Part shown: positions 43,169 through 51,878 of the stretch, in pieces
Numbering within the stretch: the first letter of the stretch is position 1
Layout: the number at the start of each line of letters is the position of its first letter
Source: Candidatus Methylomirabilis lanthanidiphila
GTDB taxonomy: Bacteria > Methylomirabilota > Methylomirabilia > Methylomirabilales > Methylomirabilaceae
Assembly: GCA_902196205.1 (NCBI GenBank)
Contig: CABIKM010000029.1
Location: 1 to 64,000, forward strand
DNA length: 64,000 bases
Direction: 5' to 3'
Position numbers and translations under genes: made by a program
The notes under the pieces: generated by a model
What the model saw: only the letters and a program-made list of their open reading frames with translations
Told to the model about the DNA's origin: nothing
Databases searched by the model: none

Positions 43169-44287
43169 ATGCGGGTCCCCTTCTTGGATCTCAAAGCGCA
43201 GTACGCTGTCGTCAAAGACGCAATCAGACGCGCGATAGACGAGGTATGCGACAATCAGCAGTTTATTCTTGGCCCCCAGGTTCGCCGACTTGAGCATGAG
43301 ATTGCGCGCTATTGCGGCGCCCCCCATGCAGTAGGCGTTTCTTCAGGCACCGACGCTCTGCTGCTGGCTCTCATGGCCTTGGGCATCGGCGCGGGAGATG
43401 AGGTCATCACGACCCCGTATACCTTCATCGCCACGGCGGGATCGATCGCCAGATCCGGGGCCAGACCGGTGTTTGTCGATATCGATCCGGCCCGCTTCAC
43501 GATCGATTCGGGGCTGATCGCTGACCGAATCACGGAGCGTACCCGCGCGATTCTTCCGGTTCATCTGTTCGGTCGCTGTGCCGAGATGGAGCCCATCCGC
43601 ACGTTAGCGGCCCAGCACCAACTCGCTGTGATAGAAGACGCCGCCCAGGCTATTGGAGCAGAGGACGAATACGGCAGACGGGCCGGCAGTATTGGGCTCA
43701 TGGGTTGCTTTTCGTTTTATCCCACAAAAAACCTGGGAGGTTTCGGTGATGGTGGAATGGTCGTCACCAACGACCCCGCACTGGCCTCAACGCTTTTCGC
43801 GCTGCGAAACCACGGATCGTCAACCAAATATCTCCACACGCTTCTCGGCGGTAACTTCCGCCTTGACGAGCTACAGGCGGCCCTTCTGGCCGTCAAGCTT
43901 CAATACCTCGATCGGTGGACGGAACAACGGATCGCAAATGCCGAGCAGTACGATGCGCTCTTCCGCAAAAGAGGCTTGGAGCATCGGCTCCAGCTTCCGG
44001 AAATTCCCAAGAAGGAACGACACGTCTTCAACCAGTATGTCATCAGAACCCCGGAGAGAGATGCGCTGAGCCATTTCCTTGAGTCTCGGGAAATCGGCCA
44101 CGACATCTACTACCCTGTGCCGCTCCACCTTCAGGCATGCTTCGAGTACCTGGGGTACAAGAAGGGCGATATGCCGATATCCGAACAGGCCGCGAAAGAC
44201 GCATTAGCTTTACCGATCTATCCGGAGCTGACCTCGCCGATGCTGGAATATGTGGTGGATGCCGTCCAAGCCTTCTACGACACATGA
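43169..44287 (+). CDS. DegT/DnrJ/EryC1/StrS-family sugar aminotransferase
   Basis: This 372-residue PLP enzyme aminates a nucleotide-linked keto-sugar. It starts MRVPFLDLKAQYAVVKDAIR, typical of the family, and has GVSSGTDALLLALMALGIGA, IEDAAQAIGAEDEYGRRAGS and the PLP lysine in GCFSFYPTKNLGGFGDGGMV. The product could serve LPS, capsule or glycan synthesis. It is not in an obvious sugar cluster, so its exact substrate is unknown. It diverges from speD. Confidence 0.92.
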   Translation: MRVPFLDLKAQYAVVKDAIRRAIDEVCDNQQFILGPQVRRLEHEIARYCGAPHAVGVSSGTDALLLALMALGIGAGDEVITTPYTFIATAGSIARSGARPVFVDIDPARFTIDSGLIADRITERTRAILPVHLFGRCAEMEPIRTLAAQHQLAVIEDAAQAIGAEDEYGRRAGSIGLMGCFSFYPTKNLGGFGDGGMVVTNDPALASTLFALRNHGSSTKYLHTLLGGNFRLDELQAALLAVKLQYLDRWTEQRIANAEQYDALFRKRGLEHRLQLPEIPKKERHVFNQYVIRTPERDALSHFLESREIGHDIYYPVPLHLQACFEYLGYKKGDMPISEQAAKDALALPIYPELTSPMLEYVVDAVQAFYDT

Positions 44288-44728
44288 TCTTCAAGACTAC
44301 TCCTCCCCGCCTTCCTACCTGTAGCATCGTCGGCTTTGGCAGATAGAGGATAAGCTGATCGCTGCCTCTCGCCATGGGTCGGCCATCACGTGTTGAGCGC
44401 AGGGAAGATGAGAAAGGTCCTGTATTTGTCGTATCCTGCAATCACGGTGTTCTTTTGGAATTGCCAGCGCCAGGATGGATGTGATATATATAAAAATCCC
44501 GCGTGAACGGCCAACGGCCGATCAGTCTGAGTGGCCCATATTGCCACAAAACGGTAGGTCTGTGGCTTGGAATGCACCCTACCCTTGGGGTAGTATACAT
44601 TCCAATGGCCGGAAAATCCCGAAGGCTGGGTTTCGACTTCGTCTCTAACCCGCTGACCTACCGCTGACACTATAACTGTTCACGCAGGATTCAGGAGAAG
44701 ATTCGGTCGGTCACTGCGAGGGAGCTGA
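44288..44728. other. Intergenic region, possible small minus-strand frame
   Basis: No convincing gene was found. A minus-strand frame of 94 codons (44386-44670) has no family I recognise. CTACCC-TTG-GGGTAG (44579-44593) is a perfect 6-bp hairpin within it. The promoter for the hopanoid genes probably lies at the right end. Confidence 0.3.
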
Positions 44729-44935
44729 ATGGCGGAAGCGATCCAACTCCTTGTTGCGACGGTTTTCCTAAGACCCTACGTATTTGTATTCCTGGCGTTC
44801 TACCTGACGGCGGCGACGGTCGCCATCGGGTGGCGGCGGACTGCTTTGTTCACAGGGATCGCCTGGATAACCTTCACACGCTACTGGCGGTGGGGAGCGG
44901 CGCACGGTTTTGTCGGTCGTAGAGTGATGTTATGA
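44729..44935 (+). CDS. Small membrane protein coupled to hpnH
   Basis: The 68-residue protein has one or two membrane segments (FLRPYVFVFLAFYLTAATVA, then WRRTALFTGIAWITF). The segment LRPYVFVFLAFYL...GWRRTALF resembles the N-terminus of carotenoid biosynthesis proteins of the CruF type (DUF422), but the remaining 150-200 residues of that family are missing. Its TGA overlaps the ATG of hpnH (ATGA), so translation is coupled. It is either a truncated relic or a small accessory protein. Confidence 0.55.
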   Translation: MAEAIQLLVATVFLRPYVFVFLAFYLTAATVAIGWRRTALFTGIAWITFTRYWRWGAAHGFVGRRVML

Positions 44936-45933
44936 GATTTCCGCTGCATATTACGACCGATATGATTAAGCACCAGATCCGCCATGGGCTCAAAGGCAAC
45001 ACACGGTATCCGTTCGTCCTCATGCTCGAACCATTGTATACATGCAACCTGGCCTGTCTGGGGTGTTCTGTTGAGCGGCATACCGGGCGAATCGAGGACC
45101 GGTTGACACTGGACGAGTGTCTGCAGGCAGCGGATGACTCCGGCGCTCCGGTCGTCTCGCTCTGCGGCGGAGAGCCTACGATCTACCCTGAGCTAAAGGG
45201 GCTGGTAGAGGGCATTATTGCCCGTAAGCGACACATCTACCTGTGCACGAACGGGTTGCTGCTCGATCGAACCGTGTACGGCGTAGTCGCGCCGCACAAC
45301 CGGATGACAATCAACATCCACCTGGACGGGCTGAAGCAAACCCACGATCAGGTCTGCGACAGAGAGGGAGTCTTCGAAAAAGCGATCGAGATGATCAGGG
45401 AGGGTAAGCGGCTCGGTTATCGTATCACGACCAATACCACCATCTTCAAAGAGACCGATCTGGACGAGGTCGAGGTGCTGTGTCGCCTGCTGCGAGAGCA
45501 TCGGGTGGACGGAATGCTCCTCTCGCCCGGGTACCAGTATGCCTCGGTCGAGTCCGATTTCTTCCTGGCTCGAGAGGAGATTCATCAGAAGTTCCAAAGG
45601 GTACTCGATCTGTCGAAACAGTATCGACTGACCTCCACCCCGATGTTCCTCGAGTTTGCGGCCGGCATGCGCGAGTATCCCTGCTCCCCGTGGAGCACCG
45701 TCACCTATACCCCTCAAGGCTGGAGGGGGCCCTGTTACCTCATCGGGGAGAAGTATTATCGGACGTTTGAGGAGTTCTGGCAAAGTGTGGATTGGGACTA
45801 CTGGGAGTCCCGGCAGGATCCGCGCTGTTACAATTGCAAGATGCACTCCGGCTTCGAGGCCTCCGTCGTCCGCGGACTCCGAAACAGCCCGAAGGATATG
45901 CTCAGGATGGCCATCTGGAACTTTTTGGAGTAG
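44932..45933 (+). CDS. hpnH: Adenosyl-hopene transferase HpnH (radical SAM)
   Basis: HpnH adds the 5'-deoxyadenosyl group of SAM to diploptene to give adenosylhopane, the first step to C35 hopanoids. The 333-residue protein carries the radical SAM cluster motif in LEPLYTCNLACLGCSVERHT (C-x3-C-x2-C), and VVSLCGGEPTIYPELKGLVE. The C-terminal Cys in RCYNCKMHSGFEA is also typical. shc follows 5 bp later, so the genes form one operon. Confidence 0.95.
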   Translation: MRFPLHITTDMIKHQIRHGLKGNTRYPFVLMLEPLYTCNLACLGCSVERHTGRIEDRLTLDECLQAADDSGAPVVSLCGGEPTIYPELKGLVEGIIARKRHIYLCTNGLLLDRTVYGVVAPHNRMTINIHLDGLKQTHDQVCDREGVFEKAIEMIREGKRLGYRITTNTTIFKETDLDEVEVLCRLLREHRVDGMLLSPGYQYASVESDFFLAREEIHQKFQRVLDLSKQYRLTSTPMFLEFAAGMREYPCSPWSTVTYTPQGWRGPCYLIGEKYYRTFEEFWQSVDWDYWESRQDPRCYNCKMHSGFEASVVRGLRNSPKDMLRMAIWNFLE

Positions 45934-45938
45934 GGGAT

Positions 45939-47939
45939 ATGTTGGTGCCATCTGAAAGACATCCGCAGCTTGAGGTGAGAAGCGCTACGCTGTCGGCTGA
46001 CCGCAGCCCGCTTGGCGAGGCGATCGAACAGGCTCGGGCTCGACTCCTGGCGATGCAAGACCCTGCAGGTTTCTGGGTAGCGGAGTTGGAGGCCGACTCC
46101 ACACTCACCTCCGAATACATCATGCTCCGTTACCTGCTCGGCAAGGTAGACGAGACCAAGCTGCGCAAGGCCGCAGCCTACCTGCGCGACACGCAACTGC
46201 CCGATGGCGGTTGGAACATCTACTATGGCGGGCCAAGCCACCTGAGCACGACGGTCAAGGCCTATTTCGCGCTCAAGCTCATCGGTCACTCCAAGGAGGA
46301 GCCGTTCATGCGGCGGGCCCGAGAGGTGATCCTTGATCAGGGCGGCCTCCTGCGGGCCAACGTCTTCACCAAGTTTACCCTCGCCATCTTCGGCCAGCTT
46401 GATTGGCGCGGCGTCCCGGCCATGCCCGCCGAGCCATTCCTCCTCCCCGAACGGTCGTTTTTTAACATGCATGAGATCTCCTACTGGTCCAGGACCGTGC
46501 TCACCCCCTTGATGATCATCTTCGCCCATAAGCCGGTCATACCCATCCCAGCCGGAGCCGATCTCATGGAGCTTCGTGGGGAGTTCACGCCGAAGCATGA
46601 CTACTGGTTTCCTCGAGATCCCCGGCGGCTGTCATGGCAAAACCTTTTCCTGGCTGCTGACCGGCTGCTCCACTGGTATGAGCGGCATCCGATTCCGCGC
46701 ATCCGCCAATTAGCGATAGAGCGGGCTACAACTTGGATGCTTCACCGAATGGGGGAAGGCGGCCTCGGCGGGATCTATCCGGCAATGGCAAACTCGGTCA
46801 TCGCGCTGCGCTGTCTGGGCTATGAGGTCGAGCACTCTTTGGTGGCCAGGGCGTTCAAACAGATCGAGGCCCTCGAGGTGGAAGACGAACGGACCCTTCA
46901 TCTGCAGCCTTGTCTCTCTCCCGTCTGGGATACCTGTCTGGCGGTCAATGCGCTGGCCGCATCCGGGCTCCCCGCCGACCATCCTGCCCTGATCAGCGCG
47001 TGCGAATGGCTCCTCTCGAAGCAGACCAGGACCGTGGGGGACTGGAAGGTGAAGGCTCCGGCCGCCGAACCGGGCGGCTGGTACTTTCAGTTCGAGAATG
47101 AGTTCTACCCCGATATTGACGACAGCGCGGTAGTGATGACTGCCCTGATCAAGACCGACCTCCCCGACCGAGCCACAAAAGATGCGGCGCTCAGACAGGC
47201 GCTCAGATGGGTCCTCCCGCTGCAGTCAAGTGATGGCGGCTGGGCGGCGTACGACAAGGATAACAACAAGCGGTTCCTGAACGAGCACCCATTCGCCGAC
47301 CACAAGGCGCTGCTCGATCCACCCACCGCGGATCTGACCGGGCGGATGCTCGAGATGCTCGGCTATCTCGGTTGGAACAACACGGCTCCGGCAGTTCAGC
47401 GCGCACTGGCATTCCTCAAGCGGGAGCAGGAGCCGGCAGGGTGCTGGTACGGCCGATGGGGAGTCAATTACATCTACGGGACCTGGGCGGTACTCGCGGG
47501 CCTCCACGCCATCGGAGAGCCGATGGACCAGCCGTACATCCGGCGAGCCGTTGACTGGCTCATCAGCCACCAGAACCCGGACGGCGGCTGGGGCGAATCG
47601 TGCTATTCCTACGAGGACCCGCGGACAGCCGGCCAGGGCCCGAGCACCGCCTCCCAGACCGCCTGGGCGCTCTTGGGCCTGCTGCACGCCGGTGTCGTGC
47701 AGCATCCGGCAGTAACAAGGGGCATCGACTACCTCCTCCGGACCCAGAGAGCGGATGGCGAGTGGGAGGAACGAGAATTCACGGGGACAGGATTCCCCCG
47801 CGTCTTTTATCTCCGGTACCATCTCTACCGGCTCTACTTTCCGCTCTGGGCCTTGTCTCTGTATCGCACCCTAGTCCAGAAGGCCGCTTCTGGCCACGAT
47901 GACAACGGCGCGCCCTACTCGGCCCAGCAAGATCAGTAG
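45939..47939 (+). CDS. shc: Squalene-hopene cyclase
   Basis: Shc cyclises squalene to hopene/hopanol. The roughly 666-residue protein has the catalytic D-x-D-D in NEFYPDIDDSAVVMTALIKT and many QW repeats (for example LRDTQLPDGGWNIYYGGPSH, QSSDGGWAAYDKDNNKRFLN, HQNPDGGWGESCYSYEDPRT). The start is ATG at 45939 with GGAGTAGGGG upstream; the frame is open back into hpnH but without homology. It overlaps hpnG by 41 bp. Confidence 0.96.
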   Translation: MLVPSERHPQLEVRSATLSADRSPLGEAIEQARARLLAMQDPAGFWVAELEADSTLTSEYIMLRYLLGKVDETKLRKAAAYLRDTQLPDGGWNIYYGGPSHLSTTVKAYFALKLIGHSKEEPFMRRAREVILDQGGLLRANVFTKFTLAIFGQLDWRGVPAMPAEPFLLPERSFFNMHEISYWSRTVLTPLMIIFAHKPVIPIPAGADLMELRGEFTPKHDYWFPRDPRRLSWQNLFLAADRLLHWYERHPIPRIRQLAIERATTWMLHRMGEGGLGGIYPAMANSVIALRCLGYEVEHSLVARAFKQIEALEVEDERTLHLQPCLSPVWDTCLAVNALAASGLPADHPALISACEWLLSKQTRTVGDWKVKAPAAEPGGWYFQFENEFYPDIDDSAVVMTALIKTDLPDRATKDAALRQALRWVLPLQSSDGGWAAYDKDNNKRFLNEHPFADHKALLDPPTADLTGRMLEMLGYLGWNNTAPAVQRALAFLKREQEPAGCWYGRWGVNYIYGTWAVLAGLHAIGEPMDQPYIRRAVDWLISHQNPDGGWGESCYSYEDPRTAGQGPSTASQTAWALLGLLHAGVVQHPAVTRGIDYLLRTQRADGEWEEREFTGTGFPRVFYLRYHLYRLYFPLWALSLYRTLVQKAASGHDDNGAPYSAQQDQ

Positions 47940-48714
47940 CGCGCCGTTCGCCGTCTTTGTACCGACGCGGGCAGAGATGAAGCCGATTACCACCGCCTTA
48001 CAGTCGACCCGCCAATCGGCATCTCGATCGGACTCAATGATCCGAATTGCGGTCGGGGATCGCGTTCTCCTGCTTGCCAGAACCGGGGTGGGGCCGGACC
48101 ATGCCGAAGCTGCTGCCCGCCGCCTTTTTGAAGAGACGCCCATTGCCGCGGCCGTGTCGCTCGGTGTCGCAGGCGGGCTGAGCCCTCAGGCACAGACAGG
48201 GGATCTGATTGTGGGAGACCGGGTGATCCTTCGACGGAGCTCAGGACAGGTCCTGGACAGAGAAAAGGGTGTGAGGCTGGAAAGCTTCCCATGCGATTCG
48301 CGCCTGCAGGACACGGCTACGACCGTTCTCCGACGATGGGGTAGTCGGCACCACCTCGGTCCGATCCTCACCGTCGACCGCATCGTGCTGACGGAGGAAA
48401 AACACCGACTGGCGGTGGAATCCGGCGCCATAGCCTTGGATATGGAGAGCGCGGCCATCGCGTCCGCGGCCTCGGCCCGTTCGATCCCATTCCTGGCCGT
48501 CCGTGGCGTCCTCGACACCGTCGATGAAGATCTCGCAATGGGCTTCGATCAGTTTCTGGACGGGCGCGGGGAGCCGCAGCCCCTCCTGCTGATCCGATAC
48601 CTGATCGGGCATCCGTTCACCGTTCCGCACATGGTCGGACTGGGCCTTCGGACGAAGGCGGTCTGCGCTCGCCTCGGTCGGCTGCTCCAGGAACTCTCGA
48701 CCAGCCTGAGCTGA
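47899..48714 (+). CDS. hpnG: Hopanoid-associated phosphorylase HpnG
   Basis: HpnG is a nucleoside-phosphorylase-like enzyme that removes adenine from adenosylhopane to give phosphoribohopane. The 271-residue protein fits the PNP/UDP family: LLLARTGVGPDHAEAAARRL, AAAVSLGVAGGLSPQAQTGD and ALDMESAAIASAASARSIPF. A position directly after hpnH and shc supports the name. The start at 47899 overlaps shc; the later ATG at 47977 (M-K-P-I-T-T) is an alternative. Confidence 0.85.
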   Translation: MTTARPTRPSKISSAPFAVFVPTRAEMKPITTALQSTRQSASRSDSMIRIAVGDRVLLLARTGVGPDHAEAAARRLFEETPIAAAVSLGVAGGLSPQAQTGDLIVGDRVILRRSSGQVLDREKGVRLESFPCDSRLQDTATTVLRRWGSRHHLGPILTVDRIVLTEEKHRLAVESGAIALDMESAAIASAASARSIPFLAVRGVLDTVDEDLAMGFDQFLDGRGEPQPLLLIRYLIGHPFTVPHMVGLGLRTKAVCARLGRLLQELSTSLS

Positions 48715-48743
48715 GCGGTGGCGCACCCCTACAGAGGTTTGTC

Positions 48744-49955
48744 ATGGCAAGTCCTGATCTCTCGAAGCTGAGCATCGACCGGACTGCGGCCGGCGCGCCG
48801 CGCGTACGGCGACGGCTGTGGCCGTGGGCGGTGGGTCTCGCCCTGCTGGCCGCCGCCGCAATACTCGGAGTCTCCGGCGGGCTCGGCGGTCCCGTAACGG
48901 TAGAAACTGCCTCGGTCACGACCGCCTATCCGTCGCAGGCGGTGACCGCGCTGAACGCTACCGGGTACGTCGTCGCGCAGCGGAAGGCTGCGGTGGCGTC
49001 GAAGGCGACGGGACGCCTCGAATGGCTCGGCGTCATGGAAGGCAGCCGCGTCAGGAAGGACGAGGTCATCGCGCGGCTCGAGAGCCGCGACGTCGCGGCG
49101 GCCCGCGAGCAGGCGGCGGCGAACGTCCAGGTCGCCACGGCGAACCTCGAGCAGGCGCAGGCCGAGCTGCGCGACGCCGACCGCAACTTGGCGCGCTGGC
49201 GCGAGCTGTCGCGGGACAAGCTTATCAGCGAATTGGAGCTCGACACCGCGGTGGCGCGGGCCGACAAGGCGCGCGCCGCAATGCGGTCAAGCGAGGCCGC
49301 CGTCGCGGTGGCGCGGGCCAATCTGAGGGCAGCGGACGTCTCGTTTGATCAGACATTGATCCGCGCGCCGTTCGACGGGGTGGTGCTTACCAAGAACGCA
49401 AACGTCGGCGACAACATCACCCCGTTCTCGAGCGCCGTCGACACCAGGGGCGCGGTCGTGACCATCGCCGACATGTCGACACTCGAGGTGGAGGCCGATG
49501 TGGCAGAGTCATCGTTGGGTCGGATCAAGGTCGGCCAGCCGTGTGAGATCCAGCTCGATGCCGTACCAGACACACGGTTTGCCGGCGTCGTGAACCGGAT
49601 CGTGCCGACCGTCGACCGCGCGAAGGCGACCGTGATGGTCAAGATCGGGTTTATAGACCGCGATCAGCGCGTGCTGCCGGACATGAGCGCCAAGGTCGCG
49701 TTCCTTGAACGCGAGGTTGCGGAGACCGATCGAAAGCCGGTCACCGCCGTCCCGAGGCAGGCGGTCGTCGAACGTGACGGCGCGAAGGTCGTCTTCGTCG
49801 TGAAAGAGGGCAGGGCCGTCCGCACCAGGATCGAGACCGGCCGCGCACTCGGCGACCTCATAGAGGTCAGAGGCATCCAGACAGGGGAGAAGATCGTCCT
49901 CACGCCCCTCGACAGGGTCGCAGACGGGACGCGCGTCAAGACGGACCGAAAGTGA
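48744..49955 (+). CDS. Periplasmic adaptor protein of an ABC exporter (MacA/HlyD type)
   Basis: The 403-residue membrane-fusion protein has one N-terminal membrane helix (LWPWAVGLALLAAAAILGVS). A lipoyl/barrel-sandwich domain (KAAVASKATGRLEWLGVMEG), a coiled-coil hairpin (about residues 110-195 with LEQAQAELRDADRNLARWRE), the second lipoyl half (DQTLIRAPFDGVVLTKNANV) and a beta-barrel follow. It bridges inner-membrane permeases to an outer-membrane channel. It forms an operon with the next three genes and follows the hopanoid genes after 29 bp. Base composition is more GC-rich than the hopanoid genes. Confidence 0.9.
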   Translation: MASPDLSKLSIDRTAAGAPRVRRRLWPWAVGLALLAAAAILGVSGGLGGPVTVETASVTTAYPSQAVTALNATGYVVAQRKAAVASKATGRLEWLGVMEGSRVRKDEVIARLESRDVAAAREQAAANVQVATANLEQAQAELRDADRNLARWRELSRDKLISELELDTAVARADKARAAMRSSEAAVAVARANLRAADVSFDQTLIRAPFDGVVLTKNANVGDNITPFSSAVDTRGAVVTIADMSTLEVEADVAESSLGRIKVGQPCEIQLDAVPDTRFAGVVNRIVPTVDRAKATVMVKIGFIDRDQRVLPDMSAKVAFLEREVAETDRKPVTAVPRQAVVERDGAKVVFVVKEGRAVRTRIETGRALGDLIEVRGIQTGEKIVLTPLDRVADGTRVKTDRK

Positions 49956-49974
49956 CGCCAAGAGGCAACCGCTC

Positions 49975-50697
49975 GTGGATGAAACCCCTGCTCCGCCACC
50001 GCTGATCAGTATCCGCAACCTCGTAAAGTCCTACCGGCGAGGCGGGCAGATTGTGCCGGTACTGGCCGATATTACCCTCGACGTGCGTAAGGGTGACTTC
50101 CTCGGCCTGATGGGCCCGTCGGGATCGGGCAAGTCGACGCTCCTGAACCTGATCGCCGGTATCGATAAGCCGGACGCCGGAGAGATCCTCTTCGACGGCG
50201 TCGATATCACCCGGCTGTCGGAGACCGAGCTTGCCGACTGGCGCGCGGGGACGGTCGGTTTTATCTTCCAGTTCTACAACCTGATTCCGGTCCTGACGGC
50301 CTTCGAGAATGTCGAGCTGCCGCTCACACTGACGCGCCTGACCCGCCGCGAGCGGCGCGAGCATGTAGAGGCGGCGATCGAGCTCGTCGGTCTATCCGAT
50401 CGTATGACGCACTACCCGTCTGAACTCTCCGGCGGGCAGCAACAGCGTGTCGCCATCGCGCGCGCGATCATCGCCGACCCGCGGCTGATCGTGGCCGACG
50501 AGCCGACCGGCGATCTCGATCGCCACTCGGCCGAGGAGGTGCTGACGCTTATGGATCGCCTGAACACCGATCTCGGCAAGACGATTGTGATGGTCACGCA
50601 CGATCGACGCGCTGCCGACCAGGCCCATGCGATCATGTACCTCGACAAGGGCGAGCTGTCGACGGCGGCCGATGTGCACGAGCGGTCGCTGAGGTAA
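49975..50697 (+). CDS. ABC transporter ATP-binding protein (MacB/LolD type)
   Basis: The 240-residue ATPase contains Walker A LMGPSGSGKSTLLNLIAG, the signature YPSELSGGQQQRVAIARAII and Walker B LIVADEPTGDLDRHSAEEVL. The FQFYNLIPVLTAFENVELPL segment is typical of LolD/MacB-like subfamily members. It starts at GTG 49975. It powers the exporter formed with the adaptor and the two FtsX-type permeases. Confidence 0.92.
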   Translation: MDETPAPPPLISIRNLVKSYRRGGQIVPVLADITLDVRKGDFLGLMGPSGSGKSTLLNLIAGIDKPDAGEILFDGVDITRLSETELADWRAGTVGFIFQFYNLIPVLTAFENVELPLTLTRLTRRERREHVEAAIELVGLSDRMTHYPSELSGGQQQRVAIARAIIADPRLIVADEPTGDLDRHSAEEVLTLMDRLNTDLGKTIVMVTHDRRAADQAHAIMYLDKGELSTAADVHERSLR

Positions 50698-50704
50698 ACG
50701 TCCG

Positions 50705-51862
50705 GTGCAGTTCCTCAAGCTTGTCCTCCGCAACGCGCTGCGCCACAGGCTGCGTACCGCGCTCACGCTGCTCGGACTGGTGGTGGCGATCCTGTCGTTC
50801 GGGCTGTTGCAGACGGTCGTGGACGCCTGGTACGCCGGCGCGGCGGGCGCGGCCCCGACGCGGCTTGTGACGCGCAACGCGGTCTCGCTGATCTTTCACC
50901 TGCCGCTCAGCTATCGCGACCAGATCCGAGCCGTCGACGGCGTACGCGCCGTATCGTACGCGACGTGGTTCGCCGGCATCTACCAGGATCCCAAAAACTT
51001 CTTCCCGCAGTTCGCCATCGAGCCGCGCACCTATTTCGCCATGTACCCCGAATACCTCGTCACGCCGCAAGAGTTTACGGCCTTGCTGCGCGACCGCAAG
51101 GGCGCCGTCATCGGCCGCAAGATCGCCGACACCTATCATCTCAAGATCGGGGACGCACTGCCGCTGCGCGGGACGATCTATCCGGGCACCTGGGAGTTTA
51201 CGGTACGCGCCATCTATGACGGCATCGACACAAAGACCGATACCTCGCAGATGTTCTTTCACTGGGAGTACCTCAACGAGACCATGAAAAAGCGCCCCGG
51301 CCGCCAGACCGACCAGGTCGGCGTCTATCTGGTCGACGTCACCGACATCGACCGTGTGGCCGAGGTAAGCCGCGCGATCGATGCCGTGTTTAAAAACTCG
51401 CTTGCCGAGACGCTGACCGAAACCGAGCGCGCGTTCCAGATCGGCTTCGTCAAGCAAACGGAGGCGCTGGTCATCGCGATCAGGATCGTCTCCTACGTGG
51501 TGATCGTGATCATCCTCGCGGTCATGGCGAACACGATGGCGATGACCGCCCGCGAGCGGCTCTCCGAGTATGCGACGCTCAAGGTCCTCGGCTTCTCGCC
51601 CCTCTACGTCGCGGCGCTCATCGTCGGCGAGTCGGTCGCGATCGCCGCGATCGGCGCGGCGATCGGTATCGCGCTGACGTTCCCGGTCAGCGACTGGTTC
51701 GCCGCGACGGTGGGGACGCTCTTTCCGGTCTTTGAGGTGAGCGGCGAGACCGTCGCGCTGCAGATCGTGTGCGCGCTCGGCGTCGGGATGATTGCGGCGG
51801 CCGTACCAGGGCGGCGGGTAGCCACAATGAAGATCGTGGAAGGGCTACGCGCGATCGGGTGA
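50705..51862 (+). CDS. FtsX-like ABC permease, first copy
   Basis: This 385-residue permease has an N-terminal helix (LTLLGLVVAILSFGLLQTVV), a large periplasmic domain (MacB_PCD-like), and three C-terminal helices (SYVVIVIILAVMANTMAMTA and others) with the FtsX core. It starts at GTG 50705, eight bp after the ATPase stop. It probably dimerises with the second permease. Substrate unknown; hopanoids, lipids or a lipoprotein are guesses suggested only by position. Confidence 0.88.
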   Translation: MQFLKLVLRNALRHRLRTALTLLGLVVAILSFGLLQTVVDAWYAGAAGAAPTRLVTRNAVSLIFHLPLSYRDQIRAVDGVRAVSYATWFAGIYQDPKNFFPQFAIEPRTYFAMYPEYLVTPQEFTALLRDRKGAVIGRKIADTYHLKIGDALPLRGTIYPGTWEFTVRAIYDGIDTKTDTSQMFFHWEYLNETMKKRPGRQTDQVGVYLVDVTDIDRVAEVSRAIDAVFKNSLAETLTETERAFQIGFVKQTEALVIAIRIVSYVVIVIILAVMANTMAMTARERLSEYATLKVLGFSPLYVAALIVGESVAIAAIGAAIGIALTFPVSDWFAATVGTLFPVFEVSGETVALQIVCALGVGMIAAAVPGRRVATMKIVEGLRAIG

Positions 51863-51878
51863 TTGCGGAGGGAGGACT

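Noticed and set aside
44386-44670. A 94-codon minus-strand gene between the DegT gene and the hopanoid genes
   Set aside because: No family recognised and no clear ribosome-binding site; kept only as a remark on the intergenic region.
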